Assembly: GCA_018873245.2 (NCBI GenBank)
Contig: JAEMBT020000004.1
Span: 11,726,418-11,790,417 of the forward strand
Reading direction: 5' to 3'
Source of the DNA: Archegozetes longisetosus
Lineage: Eukaryota; Arthropoda; Arachnida; Sarcoptiformes; Trhypochthoniidae
Length of the DNA stretch: 64,000 nt
Under the pieces are notes generated by a model, which saw nothing but the letters and a program-made list of their open reading frames with translations, had not been told where the DNA came from and ran no database searches. Positions 47,112 to 59,782 of the stretch are shown here, piece after piece. How positions within the stretch are numbered: position 1 is the stretch's first letter; each line of letters opens with the position of its first letter. A program made the translations under genes and the position numbers.

Positions 47112-49611
47112 CTGTGATTAGAAATAAAAACATATAATTGAATGTTTCAAATTTTTCTGGTTTGAGGGTCACAGTAGATTTGATTTGTGCAATAGTTGTA
47201 AATTTGTTTGCACTTAAAATTATGGGACAAATAGTCATAAGTATCATAATTCACGAGATCCTCGTTTTTTTCTTCCTCTTTGTGGCTTTAGTTAAGTTTT
47301 GCGCGGCTTCGCCTCTAGTTATAGTTACAAACATAAAAATAAACTGTGAATTGATTCTTCAGACAGACAAGAATATTATATCTAGTATTACATGTCATGC
47401 GATATTTTAATTTTTTGTATGCATAATATACTTGAATTAATGTAAGCGGTTTAGGGAATTAAGTTTACAAGGTTTATAATAAACTTATTTTGAAGAGCAT
47501 TAAAAAAGTCTTTTAACTTTTATTCACAAATAAAACCGTCTCATACTTTTAAAATGATTACAAATTGGCTTAATCTGCTCCAGCATAATATTAAAGATGC
47601 TGTCTGAACAACTTTATTCTACAAACAATCAAACTATACTTCTGACCAGTGGTCATTAGAGTTGAAATTTTGAACAAAAACAAACACATTTATGTGATGT
47701 TAGGCCATAAAAGTTTCAATAAAATTTTAAATATGACATTTCATGGCAACAATGACGTCAACTGCTTATTCTGTCTTAAATCCTTTAAACTGTACAAAAC
47801 TACTGTATTTACCAGCCTGACAATGAGAAAATTGAGCATTGATTAAAAAATATTGCACGAATATCTTGTGGAATGCATCAAATTATCGCAAAGGAATAAC
47901 CTTTGATTTAGTCAAATCTTAAAGTCCTATACTTTTGAGAAAATATTTTTATAGTTCTCGTGCTCAGCACTCGTTCCTTAAATTGTAGTTCTGAACGCTT
48001 ATCATTTAAATACAAGGACAGTGGGAGGAATAATATTTGGTTAATCGTATAACAAACACGTTAAACAGAATTAAAAGTAATGATGGATTCAAGTTTACTC
48101 CCTTTCATGAGAAGATCTCGCTCTCTGCTATCAGTAACTCATACACTAAACGATTTGCAATGCATTCAGTATAACCTCAATAGGTTTGATAGGTTTTTCG
48201 AGAAAATATTTTCCAATTAAACTATAAATATAATAAAATAATGTTTAAATGATAATAAATAATATTAAAAGAGGATAATTTAGTGGATGTTCACTTTCTC
48301 GTAGAGTTAGTGTGATGTTAGACACACATAAAGATATTATAAGAAGCGCTGAGTTATCAAACACGGAAGGGAGCACTGACTAGTCAAACATTGGTTTCTT
48401 GTCGTATTAAAGAGTTATATTCTAACATGTAAGGGATGCACCGTTTCAGGCAGTCAGCTATAAGCCAAAAGAGATCAGAGCCCTGTTTCATATCATCTAA
48501 GACTCTTTTAATGATTGTCTGTCGTTAGAAAAGGCATGTTTGGAGTAAAAATCTAAAGCCGCCCCAACTTATGTTTACATTGGAAGCCGAAAAATTGCTT
48601 TAACTTATACGTGTATTCTTACGTATATGTAATGCAGACGTGCTTAGATATGCAAACTTAGTCAACTAATTGCTACTTACTGGAGAGTTACTGCTACTAA
48701 TTTATACCATAGTATTATCTTCTCCCCAATCTTTATGTTTCAATTTTTCAATAGGTAATAATTTATTATTAAAACAAAAACTAAAAACTCGCATTAATTA
48801 TAAAGTAGTTGAATGCTTTAGCAAATAATCAACTTTTTAATTAGATATCTTCTGTCTGAGGGCATGTCCTCAGTTTGTTCTCCTATTTTCATCAATATCA
48901 CAAACTTTAATTACAAATCCAAACAAAAAAGATACAAATATTGGAGACTTTTAATGAGTAAACTAAACATTTTTTTCAAACAAAGTATAATTAACTTAGC
49001 TGGTCCAAAAAAACTCAAAAGTTAGACAAAATGCACAAAAATGTGCAGATCCTTAGTTCGAAGTATACAAAAAGTACAGCCTACTAATTGTTAATTAGTG
49101 TTTGATATTCCATATACAAATTAATACAATCTTTGCGTAATTTTGATTTTTTGTTTCATTCAGTACTTCGTGACTATGAACAAAATGTTACTTATGGGCA
49201 AAAATACCTGTGGTTTGCGACTACCATTTGCTAATTAAATCATTATAAGTCTTAATTAGCGTTTTAATAATAAGCGTCTAATTAAAAGCATTCGTGCAAT
49301 TATTCTAGCATTACATGCAATTATTGCATATATCATTCAATATTGTGGTTTAATTAAAATAAAGGAAACAAAAAAGGATAACGTTTACGCTCATTCACCA
49401 ATAAATTAAGCAATAAAAATAGCTTTAACTAAAATCTCAGTCAAATTGTAAGATATTTGTAGAATCTTAAGCATAATGATTTGCGGAAAAAGTTTTCACA
49501 AACTTAAACTTCCCAATTAATAGAACAGATTAAACTATTGATAAGAGCTAACGAATTGAAAGTTTGCTTGTTAAATAATTATCATATTAATAATGATACA
49601 ATGATTAATAC
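47112..49611 (-). other. Putative first intron of the ADAMTS gene
   Basis: This is 2.5 kb of AT-rich DNA between the furin-site exon (acceptor TAATCACAG before 47111) and the candidate signal-peptide exon. I found no minus-strand open stretch resembling an ADAMTS prodomain. Short prodomain exons could be missed by eye. Confidence 0.4.
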
Positions 49612-49774
49612 CATAATGTTGCGGATGATCAGTAGCCGTGATATGACTTTGTTGAGTATTTGGAGATTCAGTTTGACTTCCATTTGTTATTGAATTGCAA
49701 CTTCTTATTAAATTAGTTAATATTGTGAATAATATTCCAATTAATATTTGGTTATATTTTCGATTAAATCTCAT
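49612..49774 (-). CDS. Candidate signal-peptide exon of the ADAMTS gene
   Basis: It starts MRFNRKYNQILIGILFTIL, a basic end followed by a hydrophobic core, i.e. a signal peptide, then a Ser/Thr/Gln-rich stretch ending PQHY plus one base at a GTATTAATC donor. The phase (one base over) fits the acceptor at 47111 exactly, giving ...[10 protein letters not shown] before the KRVKR site. The exon is an inverted near-copy of the first exon of the sushi-domain gene (55109-55274), and flanking bases match too. It is either the true first exon of the ADAMTS, captured by duplication, or a dead copy. Only transcripts can tell. Confidence 0.55.
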
Positions 49775-49984
49775 TTCATTTTATTCACTGATTTAATTAA
49801 GAAAATCAACTCATTATATATGGAAATTTAGACTTAAAAAGTTATATTCAACTAAATGACAGCACAATTGAAAAGCATTGGATTCAGTGTTAGAGGCGAA
49901 CACTGAGTAGCATCTGAATTGACTGTTAGTCCACATTTCAGTAATAAAGATGAATTAAACTTTTCTCATACATTAATAGGCTGA

Positions 49985-50300
49985 TATTACGATTGTTTGA
50001 TTCTATTTCTCTCTGGCGTTCCTTTTCAAACAGTACTGAAACTTGTGTTCTTACTTTCTCTTTCCAACTTTCAATAGACAAGTCAACTCAACTTAACTTT
50101 TCTCTTTTAAGGCAAACGGCCTCAGAGATTCTTATGCACACATACACTAACATTGAGACTCGCGAGCCTGGCTTCAAATTTTTATCCAGTTATATTTAGC
50201 ATTAAGTTTAGAGAGTATGGAACTCGCAGAGACATCTTTGCCATTGAGGAAGCACTAGCCGATGTAACGAACATGAAAAGTTCTACACAATTACTACTTG
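49985..50300 (+). repeat. Dispersed repeat, copy A (pairs with 52480-52830)
   Basis: Shared blocks with copy B are TCCAACTTTCAATAGACAA, AAGGCAAACGGCCTCA, ATGCACACATAC, CAGTTATATTTAGCA (TTAGTTATATTTAGCA in copy B) and a GCAGAGACATCT stretch, in the same order and orientation, with many differences between. The family was not recognised. There are no clear ends, TIRs or poly-A tail. Confidence 0.65.
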
Positions 50301-52479
50301 TAGAAGTGCCTTATGTAGCTTATCAAAATCAGACAACCCAAATATCAATTAATAAAATCAAAGAGTGGGCGTGGAAACTGATTTAGACAAAATTTGCAAA
50401 AAATATCCTAATTAATCATGTGTAAAATGATGAGGTTTCACAAATAACCATGCACTAAATATTCACAAGTTAACTAAGTTCGTCAGCTCATAATAGGCTA
50501 AGTCAAATAGAAGCTTAAGATTTCTAATTGGAGCTCGAGCTAAAGCTCGAATAAATGAGCTTATTTATGAGCATCAGTGTAAATGAGAGTTTAAAAGGTT
50601 ACGATTTCTGAAGTAGTAGAGAAATAGCATAACGTTTAGCTTAGCGGGTACTGTAATCGTTTATTTATGTATAGCTAAACTTCAAAAACATAGGTTTGTT
50701 GAGCATATGGATTGAGAATAAGGATAGAATAGAGTAGGATTAGAAGCGCAAGAATTACAGCATTTGAATACGCGGTATTGCTATAAGAGAAGCACTAACT
50801 TTACTGCAATCCAACCAATGCTACACAAAAATGAACGTGAAGCCTTAACTTTGCGGTTATTCGAGTGTATGATATCAAAATGCAAACATAAATTGATGCC
50901 TTACCAAGAACTCTTTTATGATTATATAACAAACTGTTATAACAGTTGCTGTTGTAATAGATAGAAAAACGTAGAGACAGGCAAGACAGACACATTGCAA
51001 GTTTAACATGGTATATATGGTTCACATGCTTCAATCATAATTTTTGTTATGCTTTCAAAATGATATATGTAGTAAATAGATATGATGAAAAGATTGTACA
51101 ACTTCTAGCAAAATATACCAACATATAATATATTGCGGTTTCTAATGTTTATCAAAAGTTTTCATTCAAAACGTCGTCTAAAGACAAGTAAAGGGTCAAC
51201 ACAAGCCTTAATAGTGTTTTCACTAATAAAAACTGCTACTAAATTAAATTAATCTTGACACTTTTTCATCTAAATTACACCAATTTTATTGAATGAGTGG
51301 GTTTTCCCGCTTAAATTGATACTACTATTGATAGTGTATACGATAAAAAAACTTATTTAGCACTTTAAAGGTTTTGATGCAATGAACTGTATAAATAGAA
51401 AATAGACGTTGAAGCTTATGCTGTGCAATGTTATGTTTTCTATTATAGATTCACTTAAAATACTATTTGCCAGTTAGGGTCAAAGAACGTCTCACTCAAA
51501 TTACAAACGAGACGCATCAAACAGAGGGCAAAAAGAGTTAAAAAGCATTTTAAAAAAGTAAAGCACTAACATTCACTTTATAGAAAAACTAACACACTAT
51601 CAACCATTGACTTGCATTTATGCATCAAATCTCATTTTTCGCACCATATCATATTAATCGCACCAAAAACATCTGATTATCTCCATTTCCGTGTTATTTA
51701 TAAAGCCAACCAAACACATGTGTTGCATAAAAAGTTTTTCAATTTTAGTCAAAATATTAAGTCCTTACCTATTGGACGAATTGGACCAAAATTTGTTGCA
51801 TTTGTACTAAGGGTCGAATTTATATGAATAGTTGTGATGATCAAAGCTAGACTTAATGCGTTTATGAGAATGGAGTGCTTAATCGTATCACTCCATTGGT
51901 GGTGATAAATGTTCATTATGTCAATGCATCAATAAGTGCTAAAACTATATGAAATGCACCACATTCACCATCAAAACTAAAGCTAACATCTATTTTTGAT
52001 TCAACAGTAACATCACTATTTATTCAACAAACATCATGTCGTTTCGAGAAGTTTCATTTTTTATCAAATAGTTTTTAAATTATTCCAAGTTTTTAAATAT
52101 TGATAAAAGCTAATGATATTCAATACGAATTTGTTTAGGTAATTGTCAGATAGACATATTTCGAATTTAATTGAATCAATCAAAAGTTATTACGAAACAA
52201 ATGCTGATGGGTTTGGTTGCAAAAATTTGATTAACTTATTAAGAACACAGATCACTGATTGCTGACTGCAAACACTTGGCCCAACGTGAAGCTCAATCAC
52301 AACATGTTCAAAATGTTCAAAAGTAATATTAACTGTCTCACTCTGTACTGGAGTAAGAATAGAAGAAGACCTTTTTAGTATTGAATCTTAATTGCACATA
52401 ACGTAATATATCTCAAGTTTGCGAGTCGAGTATCACTTACATCACATCTCTACCACTCTTCACTTTCTATATCTTCTCT

Positions 52480-52554
52480 CCGAACTTGTTCTATTGAATC
52501 TGTCTAATGCTCTATATCTGTCTGCTTTGCTCTTCATGCAGTATTCAAACTTGT

Positions 52555-52612
<58 letters not shown>

Positions 52613-52830
52613 ACTCACTCACTCACTCACTCACTCTCACTATATCCAACTTTCAATAGACAAACTAAACTCTATTCAACTTTTCTCTAATAAGGCAAAC
52701 GGCCTCAACAGAGAGTCTGATGCACACATACATTGACAGAGTCTAGCTTCATAATTTTCATTTAGTTATATTTAGCAAGAAGTCTGACGCAGTGCGGAAC
52801 ACACAGAGACATCTCTCACATTGAAGGCAT
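52480..52830 (+). repeat. Dispersed repeat, copy B, with microsatellite expansion
   Basis: It has the same ordered blocks as copy A (49985-50300). At the point where A has ACTTGTGTTCTTACTTTCTCTTTCC, this copy has expanded into a long CT tract followed by ACTC units, so the microsatellite grew inside the repeat after the copies separated. Confidence 0.65.
52556..52637. repeat. (CT)n(CACT)n compound microsatellite
   Basis: About 25 TC units are followed by about seven TCAC units, ending in TCACTC. The leucine/serine repeat frame across it is not a gene. Confidence 0.95.
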
Positions 52831-54423
52831 ACTAAAAAGTTTTTCAAACTTTTGCAACTTCTGTAAACTTTTCAACTCATAAGTGTCCATGGCTTATCAC
52901 AATTTGATTATTAAAATATGTGCTAATGTAATCGAACCAAAGCTTATTTTGAGTGATTTGTTTGTGGGCTTTTGAAAATTATTGATTTTCATCAAACAAA
53001 TTAGTTTAAACAATATTAATAATAAGAACCTTCAAAGTAGAATATTTGAATACAAACAAAGTAATGTTTAACAAATAACAAAAAAAGCTCAGTCTGGCAA
53101 ATGAACTTATGAACGAAAGATTTATGAGGACTATCTCAAGTGATCTCAAGATATCTTGATGAACGACATTAAATGAAATTTTGGTCTATTTTCAAACAGA
53201 CTCATACATCTCACAGAAGTAACTAAAAATTACATGACTTGGATAGCAACCAAATATGTTGGGCTTTATTGAGCTGAACGTGTTATGAAAAATGAAGTGA
53301 CACGTTAGTTATCAAGAAAATGCTGCGATTGTTCTTACTCGAGCTTATCCAACTCAAATCTATTTGGAATAAGATTACTTTGATGTCTAAGAATTACGAT
53401 TAGAACAGAAACTAATTGCAAACTTATGTCTTTTCAAGTTAGAAACACGCAATTATAAATTAAATTTAAACTATTAAAATAGAAATAAACCGCTTAGTGT
53501 CTACAAAAAATGCAATTCAATAATGAATGAAATTCCAGAGAATTAGTAAATGCTCAAAAAGTTAGAAATTCTAAAGATTTAACTGCAAAAAATTCACTCA
53601 TTTAGTTGAGGCAATAAGCGAAAAGTTCAAATTTTAAATGCAAATAAAATGAAAGGAAGATTTATTGATTCAATTTCGTGACTATAAAAAGTGATCATTT
53701 GAGGCTTGAATTTGTTAAATATTAATGCACACAGTTATCCAGTTGAAGTTGTGGTAACTTACAGCCAAATTCACTGACTTGCACTGTATGCACTGTTACT
53801 TCAATTGAAGGCTTTATTCAAAAGAAATAAAAGTAGACTTAAAAGTGGAAATAGCAATGCAATACTTGGAAATGAAGTTGACATAAGCTGTTTATTAGGA
53901 CTTTACACTGCAAATAGCAATGCATAGATTGGAAAATGTAGTGAATTTGGCTGTATCATCTTATGAGTTTACTTATAATTTTTTAGACATCAAATTAAAG
54001 GCCGATCATCTCTAGAAAGCCTCCTCATGCTATCATAGAAATGCTTGAAATAACTTAAATGATAATTCATTGATAAGTTCATGAATTTATAAGTATTTGA
54101 TTTATCATAATAAAGTGAGCTCGAAAATAAGATGCATTCAAAAAGTTCAGGCGTGTATTTGGAATCTAGTGTCACACTGTTTTCGATAACACAAGGGATG
54201 ACCTCTTATTTGGCAATTTGTTTTCAATTAGATTTGACATCTATTGCGGAAAATAGTCTCAATAACTAATGCAAATAATTTATTTAAAGTGTTTTTGCTT
54301 AAACATCAATTTAAAAATTAGGATAGAATTAATCTCCAATAAGTGTTTGAGCTCTCATTTGGAGAGTTTAAGTGCAATAAGTGTATGAAAAAAGTTTGAT
54401 CAAATAGTTTTGTGCTGAAAATG

Positions 54424-54476
54424 CCTTCAACTGAACGCTTAGGGTTTAGGGGAGAGACCCCTCTGCGTTCAGGGCA
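54424..54476. repeat. GC-rich nested hairpin
   Basis: CTGAACGC (54431-54438) pairs with GCGTTCAG (54465-54472), and AGGGG (54448-54452) pairs with CCCCT (54458-54462), with flanking TGCC/GGCA extending the stem. It stands out in AT-rich DNA. The CCCCT/AGGGG core resembles transposon termini seen elsewhere in the window, but no element could be delimited. Confidence 0.6.
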
Positions 54477-55065
54477 TAACAAAAAGTTTAGCTCAAAATA
54501 TACGTCACACATTAGTTGCTTTGTTTGATGGGTTGGTTCTTATGGTCGATGGTAAGTTCTCTCTTAATAGTGAATGAGCTGTACGTATATATCTAGGCTT
54601 TATTTACCACTTACTTATATATACCACATAGTTGTCAGTCAGCTTTTTCTCCAGTATGAAGTTCTGAAAGATATGCACAACTAGTGTTCAGTCTATCAGT
54701 ACTACTATTACCGTATTATGTGCTTTGATATTGACTGCAATAAGTGCTTCACCTCACTTACGTTTGGAGACAATCCACACAATCACTACAGATATAAATG
54801 ACTCACAACTCATTTTTCCGATTGTAAACAATCACTTGACCTCAATTTGTTAAAATTGTGACCTCTAATCATCTCATCTCTAAAACGTTTTTAACTGCAA
54901 AAAGTAGAGTTTAAGTCTATTTTTGAAATGTTCACAAACAGTCCATTTGAGACACTACTCATTGTTCGTATGAATGGTTAAAACCAATGTTTTTCTATTG
55001 TGTTGTCATTTAATCGAATCATAAGTATATTTGATATTATTTTATACGAAAATCTTTCCACGAAT

Positions 55066-55300
55066 GATGACTTAATTTTCATAATTAAATTTGATTGAAT
55101 AAAATGAAATGAGATTTAATCATAAATATAATCAAATATTAATTGAAATATTGTTAATATTATTAATAAATGTAATAATAAGTGAATCAGTAATAAATGG
55201 AAGTCAAAGTCAGACCCAGTCGTCAAACACTCAACAAAATCAAATCACAGCCACTAATCGTCCACAACATTATGGTATAAACCATTGTATTATTATATTA
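55066..55300 (+). repeat. Inverted duplicate of 49587-49819 (first exon plus flanks)
   Basis: About 230 bases are shared with 49819-49587 read on the other strand: roughly 45 bases upstream of the ATG, the whole exon, the donor and about 25 bases of intron. Similarity inside the exon is good but not near-identical, so this is not a very recent event. Confidence 0.85.
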
Positions 55301-58073
55301 GATTTTCAGTTTTTTCTTTAGTCCTTTTGTTTGATGTGATTCTAAAGTTTAAGTGTTGAAAATGTTTTCCTCGTCCACAATAATAGAGGTATTGAAGTTG
55401 AAACAAATATCTCTAGTTTTCTGTGGAAAACGTTTTTTTGTCAATTTATTGACGAATGAGTGCGCATTTTATTACCACTAACTTATTATTTTTGTTTTGT
55501 TTTAGTATAACTTTGAATAAAATATGCTTTTAATTGGGTACTACTTTGAATAATTTGGCATTCAGTTATTCGCTAGCATTTGAACTATTATTGAACACTT
55601 AATGATTTAACTCATAAATAATTGATACAAATTGTATTTATAAATCAATACGAATATTATGATCACTTCTATCTTCAGTTGAAAGTATCCTTAACATGAC
55701 TGCAACAATTTATCAGTCCATAAAGTCCACTAAGTCCATTAGATATTCAATATTATTCAATAATAAGTTTATTCTACTTTTTCGATAACTAGGGCTAAAA
55801 AGTTAGACTTTAGTATACTTAGCCTAATTTAGTAATGATTATTGAATCGAAATGCTTACACTCTTTGCTAAAATGCATTGCATTTTCTAACTGAAAATGT
55901 TTGACATTTGTATTACTTGTTCTTATATGTAATTGAAGTTTGATATAATGGCAAAATTGCAATAAAATATGTTATGGTTAGTATTGAAACGACATCCTGG
56001 CGAATTGTAAGATTGCTGAATAACGCCATTACTATTGATATTAAAGTTTTCTTTTGCATACTAATTAATTTAGTGATTCAATAATTTTATTATGACGTTA
56101 GCAACAGAAAGTATAAACTGGATGTGATTGATGCCACATTTAATATAAACTTATATTAATGAGATATGGTATTTATTTAAGAGTTATGTCAATATCTTGG
56201 ATGTACCTTCTATAGCACTGATGAAAGTACAGCTAAACATCACATGTAATACGATATTAAAAAGCTTTCGATCCCAAACTAAGTACTCAAAGTTCAAAAA
56301 CTTCATAACCGATAAGAATAACAAACTTCCATAATATTCAATTAAAATAATATTTTGTCTAAACATTGTTTCCAATAGACTTCTGCGGAGATCCACCATC
56401 TGTACCGAATGCACAGTCGAATCTGATGCGAAACCAAAAACATTATGTGTTCAAAGTTGGCGAAATCGCGACTTATTCTTGCGATCAGGGCTTCAAGAGA
56501 GTATCGGGAAAAGAACAATCACAATGTCTTGCACGTGAAGGGACTCGTGCTCCTCATTGGGAGCCATTGGATCTTGTCTGTGAAAGTATGTGCTTATCGT
56601 TCAGTTTTTCATATTATAATTCATATAAAAAGTTATTGTTATCAATGAATAACTCCGGAAACTGATTCTATGTGTGTATGACTTGTGAATACATTTACCT
56701 TATATGCCATTAATTATAGTGAAGCTCTACTAAAGCTAAGATGATAATGACCTTTGCATAAAATTTAACATTTCATTTTGCAATGCATTAGTTGTCAAAT
56801 GCAGCGATCCTGGATTTGTTGAAAATTCTACTCGAAAGGTCTCAAATGGATTTATTTACAATACAAATGTGTATTACGAATGTCACCCTGGATTTCGCAC
56901 GAGTGGACCACCATTTCTTACGTGTAAAGCAGATGGAAATTGGAATCGAGACAAGCCTCGGTGTCAATGTTAGTTTTAATTAGACTTTTTCGTAATTATC
57001 CATGATTAACTTTTTATTAATAGCATGCATTCAAGTTATTAAGCTCTCATTTTTTTTAAATATTTTATTTATCGCTCTAATTATTTGCTTATTTTGTTGT
57101 TACAGCATTGTTATATAATTGAATGCCTTTCGTATTCTTGAAACCCAAACCTTATTTTTGTTGACAACAAGATGTGATTTTAATTAATTACTTATTCTTT
57201 ACGACTAATTTAGTGAAACGATGTCCTGAATTGGATAACTTGGAAAACGGACGCATCATTTACAGTGATATAGAGCGCAAAACTGATAGCAAAGTAGAAT
57301 ATGTCTGTAATCAAGGATATAAACTGAATGCTGTAAACGCAATTCGAATTTGTCGGCAAGACAATTCTTGGAGTCCTTTGCATGATACAAACGATACATT
57401 CCTTCAATGCCTTGTTGTGAAGTGCGAGACTCCGGTCAGACCCCACGCCGGTCTACGCATTTTGCCTTCTCGTCCAAAAAGCGGCAACTTTTTTAAACCT
57501 GGAGATGTTATTATATTTTCCTGCGATACTAGCACTAAAATCAAAGCCTCATCAAAGTGTTTGACAGATGGTAGTTGGTCTCGAGGGCCACCTCATTGTC
57601 CTGAAAAAGAAGCCTTTTGTCCACCAATTGGTGACTTCCTTCACGGATTCTATAATGTAACGAATTCATTGGCAAAAGAGTTTTCCTCATATAAACCGAG
57701 CACAAGAATAGGATTTTATTGTGACGAGAATTATATATTAGACGGTTCTTCGAGTTTATTGTGTCTTCCAAGTGGTATCTGGAATGCTAGTATTCCTAAG
57801 TGTGCATTTAATGAATCCTATCATCAGAAACAATCATCACAATTAACTATTTTAATCACATCGATAGTTATATTAGTAATACTTGTGTTTTTTATAAGTT
57901 GTATTTTGGTGTGCCGTTGGAGGCAACAACAATTACAACGACGTCGATGGCAGCAATACTTTGGCCACTATAATCATAGACAAAGTAAAACTAATATTAT
58001 GCTCAATACTAATGAAATGAAATGCTTTCGACAAACTCCGCCCAAACCAACAGTTCCTGTCACTGATTTATGA
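55109..58073 (+). CDS. Five-sushi (CCP) domain type I membrane protein
   Basis: Four exons join in frame: 55109-55274, 56379-56585, 56792-56968 and 57214-58073, giving 469 residues. Exon 1 encodes a signal peptide (MRFNHKYNQILIEILLILL) and a Ser/Thr/Gln-rich segment. Exons 2 and 3 each encode one sushi domain. Exon 4 encodes three more (starting near CPELDNLENG, CETPVRPHAG and CPPIGDF), then a transmembrane helix at about 394-416 (ILITSIVILVILVFFI) and a 53-residue cytoplasmic tail with a basic stretch and a Pro-rich TPPKPTVPV end. Sushi domains mediate extracellular protein binding. Its orthology was not established. It could belong to insect-type synaptic or adhesion sushi proteins, but nothing seen decides that. 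Confidence 0.88.
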
Positions 58074-59335
58074 TATGTTTCATTTGTATTTGTAATGACT
58101 TTAAAAATTTATCTAGAAATATTTTGTATATAATTATAATTTGTACACATTGTTCATAAATATATATATATATATATAAACATTAGGCGATAATCTCTGT
58201 TTGAGTCTCTAAGACACAAGTTCTCATTTTTATTATACTTAAGTTTTCAAGCTATTTCAAACAGACTTAAGTTTAGGAACTTTAAAGTTTTCAGCAACTG
58301 AATTGTCTATTGAAAGATTTGCGAATCTTGTTACACCGTTTACACTGATGATTATTGAGAAATTTTTAAATTATTAGTTATAAATCATTCGAACTTTGGG
58401 CTAAATTGTTCTATCCCTAAAATGTTGAACGTATTATTTATACAATTGAGTTATTTTTTAAAAATTACAATAAGTTTTGCTTACACTTTGAATTCCATTA
58501 TTATTTATTTGTAATTTTACTATGAAACATTTATTCTCCAATCTCGTTCATTTGTGTACATTTGACTTTCCAATAAAATGTTATATTTAGCTATAAATCT
58601 AAATATTACTTCAAATTTCATTTTCTAGTGTATTTCAAAAAGTTGCTTCAGAGTTGCGAAAGAACTCCGGCAAAACGTATACTGATCAATTAGCGAATAA
58701 TTCAACTTAAGGGTCACAATTTAGTATTCAAAACAAAGCTCAACCATTCAGAGTAAGCAACGATTATTCAAAAAACCATTAAATATAAACTGCTCTCAAA
58801 GTTAAACAAAACTTGATGCGAGCTATAGTTATAGCAATTAATGCTTAATGCTTAAGTGAGAAGTGTATTGTCTTAAAACCTCTAAAAGCTTGTCATGAAA
58901 AGCACTCAATTTTGAACGACTTTAAATACGAGTAAGAAATTGCTCAATTAAAGCAGATAGCGTTGGGCTCACGACTAAGTTAAGTTCTCAATATAAGTTC
59001 TTATGAAACTAAACTTTTATCCTCAATTCAAAATAAACAAACGTTTGACTTGTCTTTAGAAAGGGTTAATTTTCTGAAATAGTCAATAGCAGAAAATATG
59101 CTTCAAGTATTAATGTTTATAAAACTATAATAAAAGACCTAAACTAATATTTAAAGTTGGTTCTTAGACCAGCTGTGAATAACTTGAAATAGACTTCATC
59201 AGAAAGTGACTCAAATGAACAGTAATTAGAATAAATAACCAAGGGCTTCAAAATTAATTTAAACCATTTTTATTCGTGAATCGAAACACATAATAGTTTT
59301 ACAAAATCTATTGTTTGGACAAATCCCAAAACAAA
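58074..59335. other. Convergent 3' flanks of sushi gene and RpS15
   Basis: 1.26 kb of AT-rich DNA. An (AT)n run lies at about 58160-58178 in the probable 3' UTR of the sushi gene. No gene, RNA or transposon was recognised. Confidence 0.4.
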
Positions 59336-59782
59336 TTACTTGAGTGGTATAAATCTAGACGAATGAGTGGCTCCAATACCCGGTCGGCCATGCTTTACGG
59401 GTTTGTAAGTGATGGAAAACTCTCCCAAATAGTGTCCAATCATTTCGGGTTTGATCTCCACCTGATTGAAAGTTTTTCCGTTATAGACACCAACCATTGA
59501 TCCAACCATTTCTGGCATTACAATCATGTCTCTTAAATGTGTTTTGACTACTTCTGGCTTCTCTAAAGGACCCGCTTCTTTCTTGGCTTTTCTCAATTTC
59601 TTCAACAGAGCCATTGGTTTGCGTTTGAGTCCACGTGAAAGGCGTCTTCTCACCCGGCACGGAAACAACTCCATCAGTTCTTTGTTTGATTTGTCCAACA
59701 ATTGGTCCAAATCGACACCTCTGTAGGTGTATTTCTTAAAGGTTCGCTTCTTAGGTTGCTGTTGTGCCTGATCGTCATCCAT
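59336..59782 (-). CDS. RpS15: 40S ribosomal protein S15 (uS19)
   Basis: This small-subunit ribosomal protein is near the head and decoding region and is needed for export of pre-40S particles. It is 148 residues with no internal intron. The start is taken at [12 protein letters not shown]: the sequence before it reads TTCCTGTTAATAG directly ahead of CCATGG, a splice acceptor, so the upstream in-frame codons are intron and a 5' UTR exon lies further right. Diagnostic segments are [52 protein letters not shown] and a C-terminus [17 protein letters not shown]. It is divergent from the small gene at 60223. Confidence 0.96.
   Translation of the reverse strand: MDDDQAQQQPKKRTFKKYTYRGVDLDQLLDKSNKELMELFPCRVRRRLSRGLKRKPMALLKKLRKAKKEAGPLEKPEVVKTHLRDMIVMPEMVGSMVGVYNGKTFNQVEIKPEMIGHYLGEFSITYKPVKHGRPGIGATHSSRFIPLK

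Larger units (their letters stand above)
49820..55065. other. 5.2 kb between the two divergent signal-peptide exons
   Basis: It is AT-rich with no recognisable gene. It holds a pair of diverged direct repeats (49985-50300 and 52480-52830), a long CT/ACTC microsatellite, and a GC-rich hairpin at 54431-54472. It should contain the promoters of both flanking divergent genes. Several short open frames (60-77 codons) are not credible genes. Confidence 0.4.

Noticed and set aside
52419-52736. Leu/Ser repeat open frame of 105 codons
   Set aside because: It is a translated CT/ACTC microsatellite within a repeat copy.
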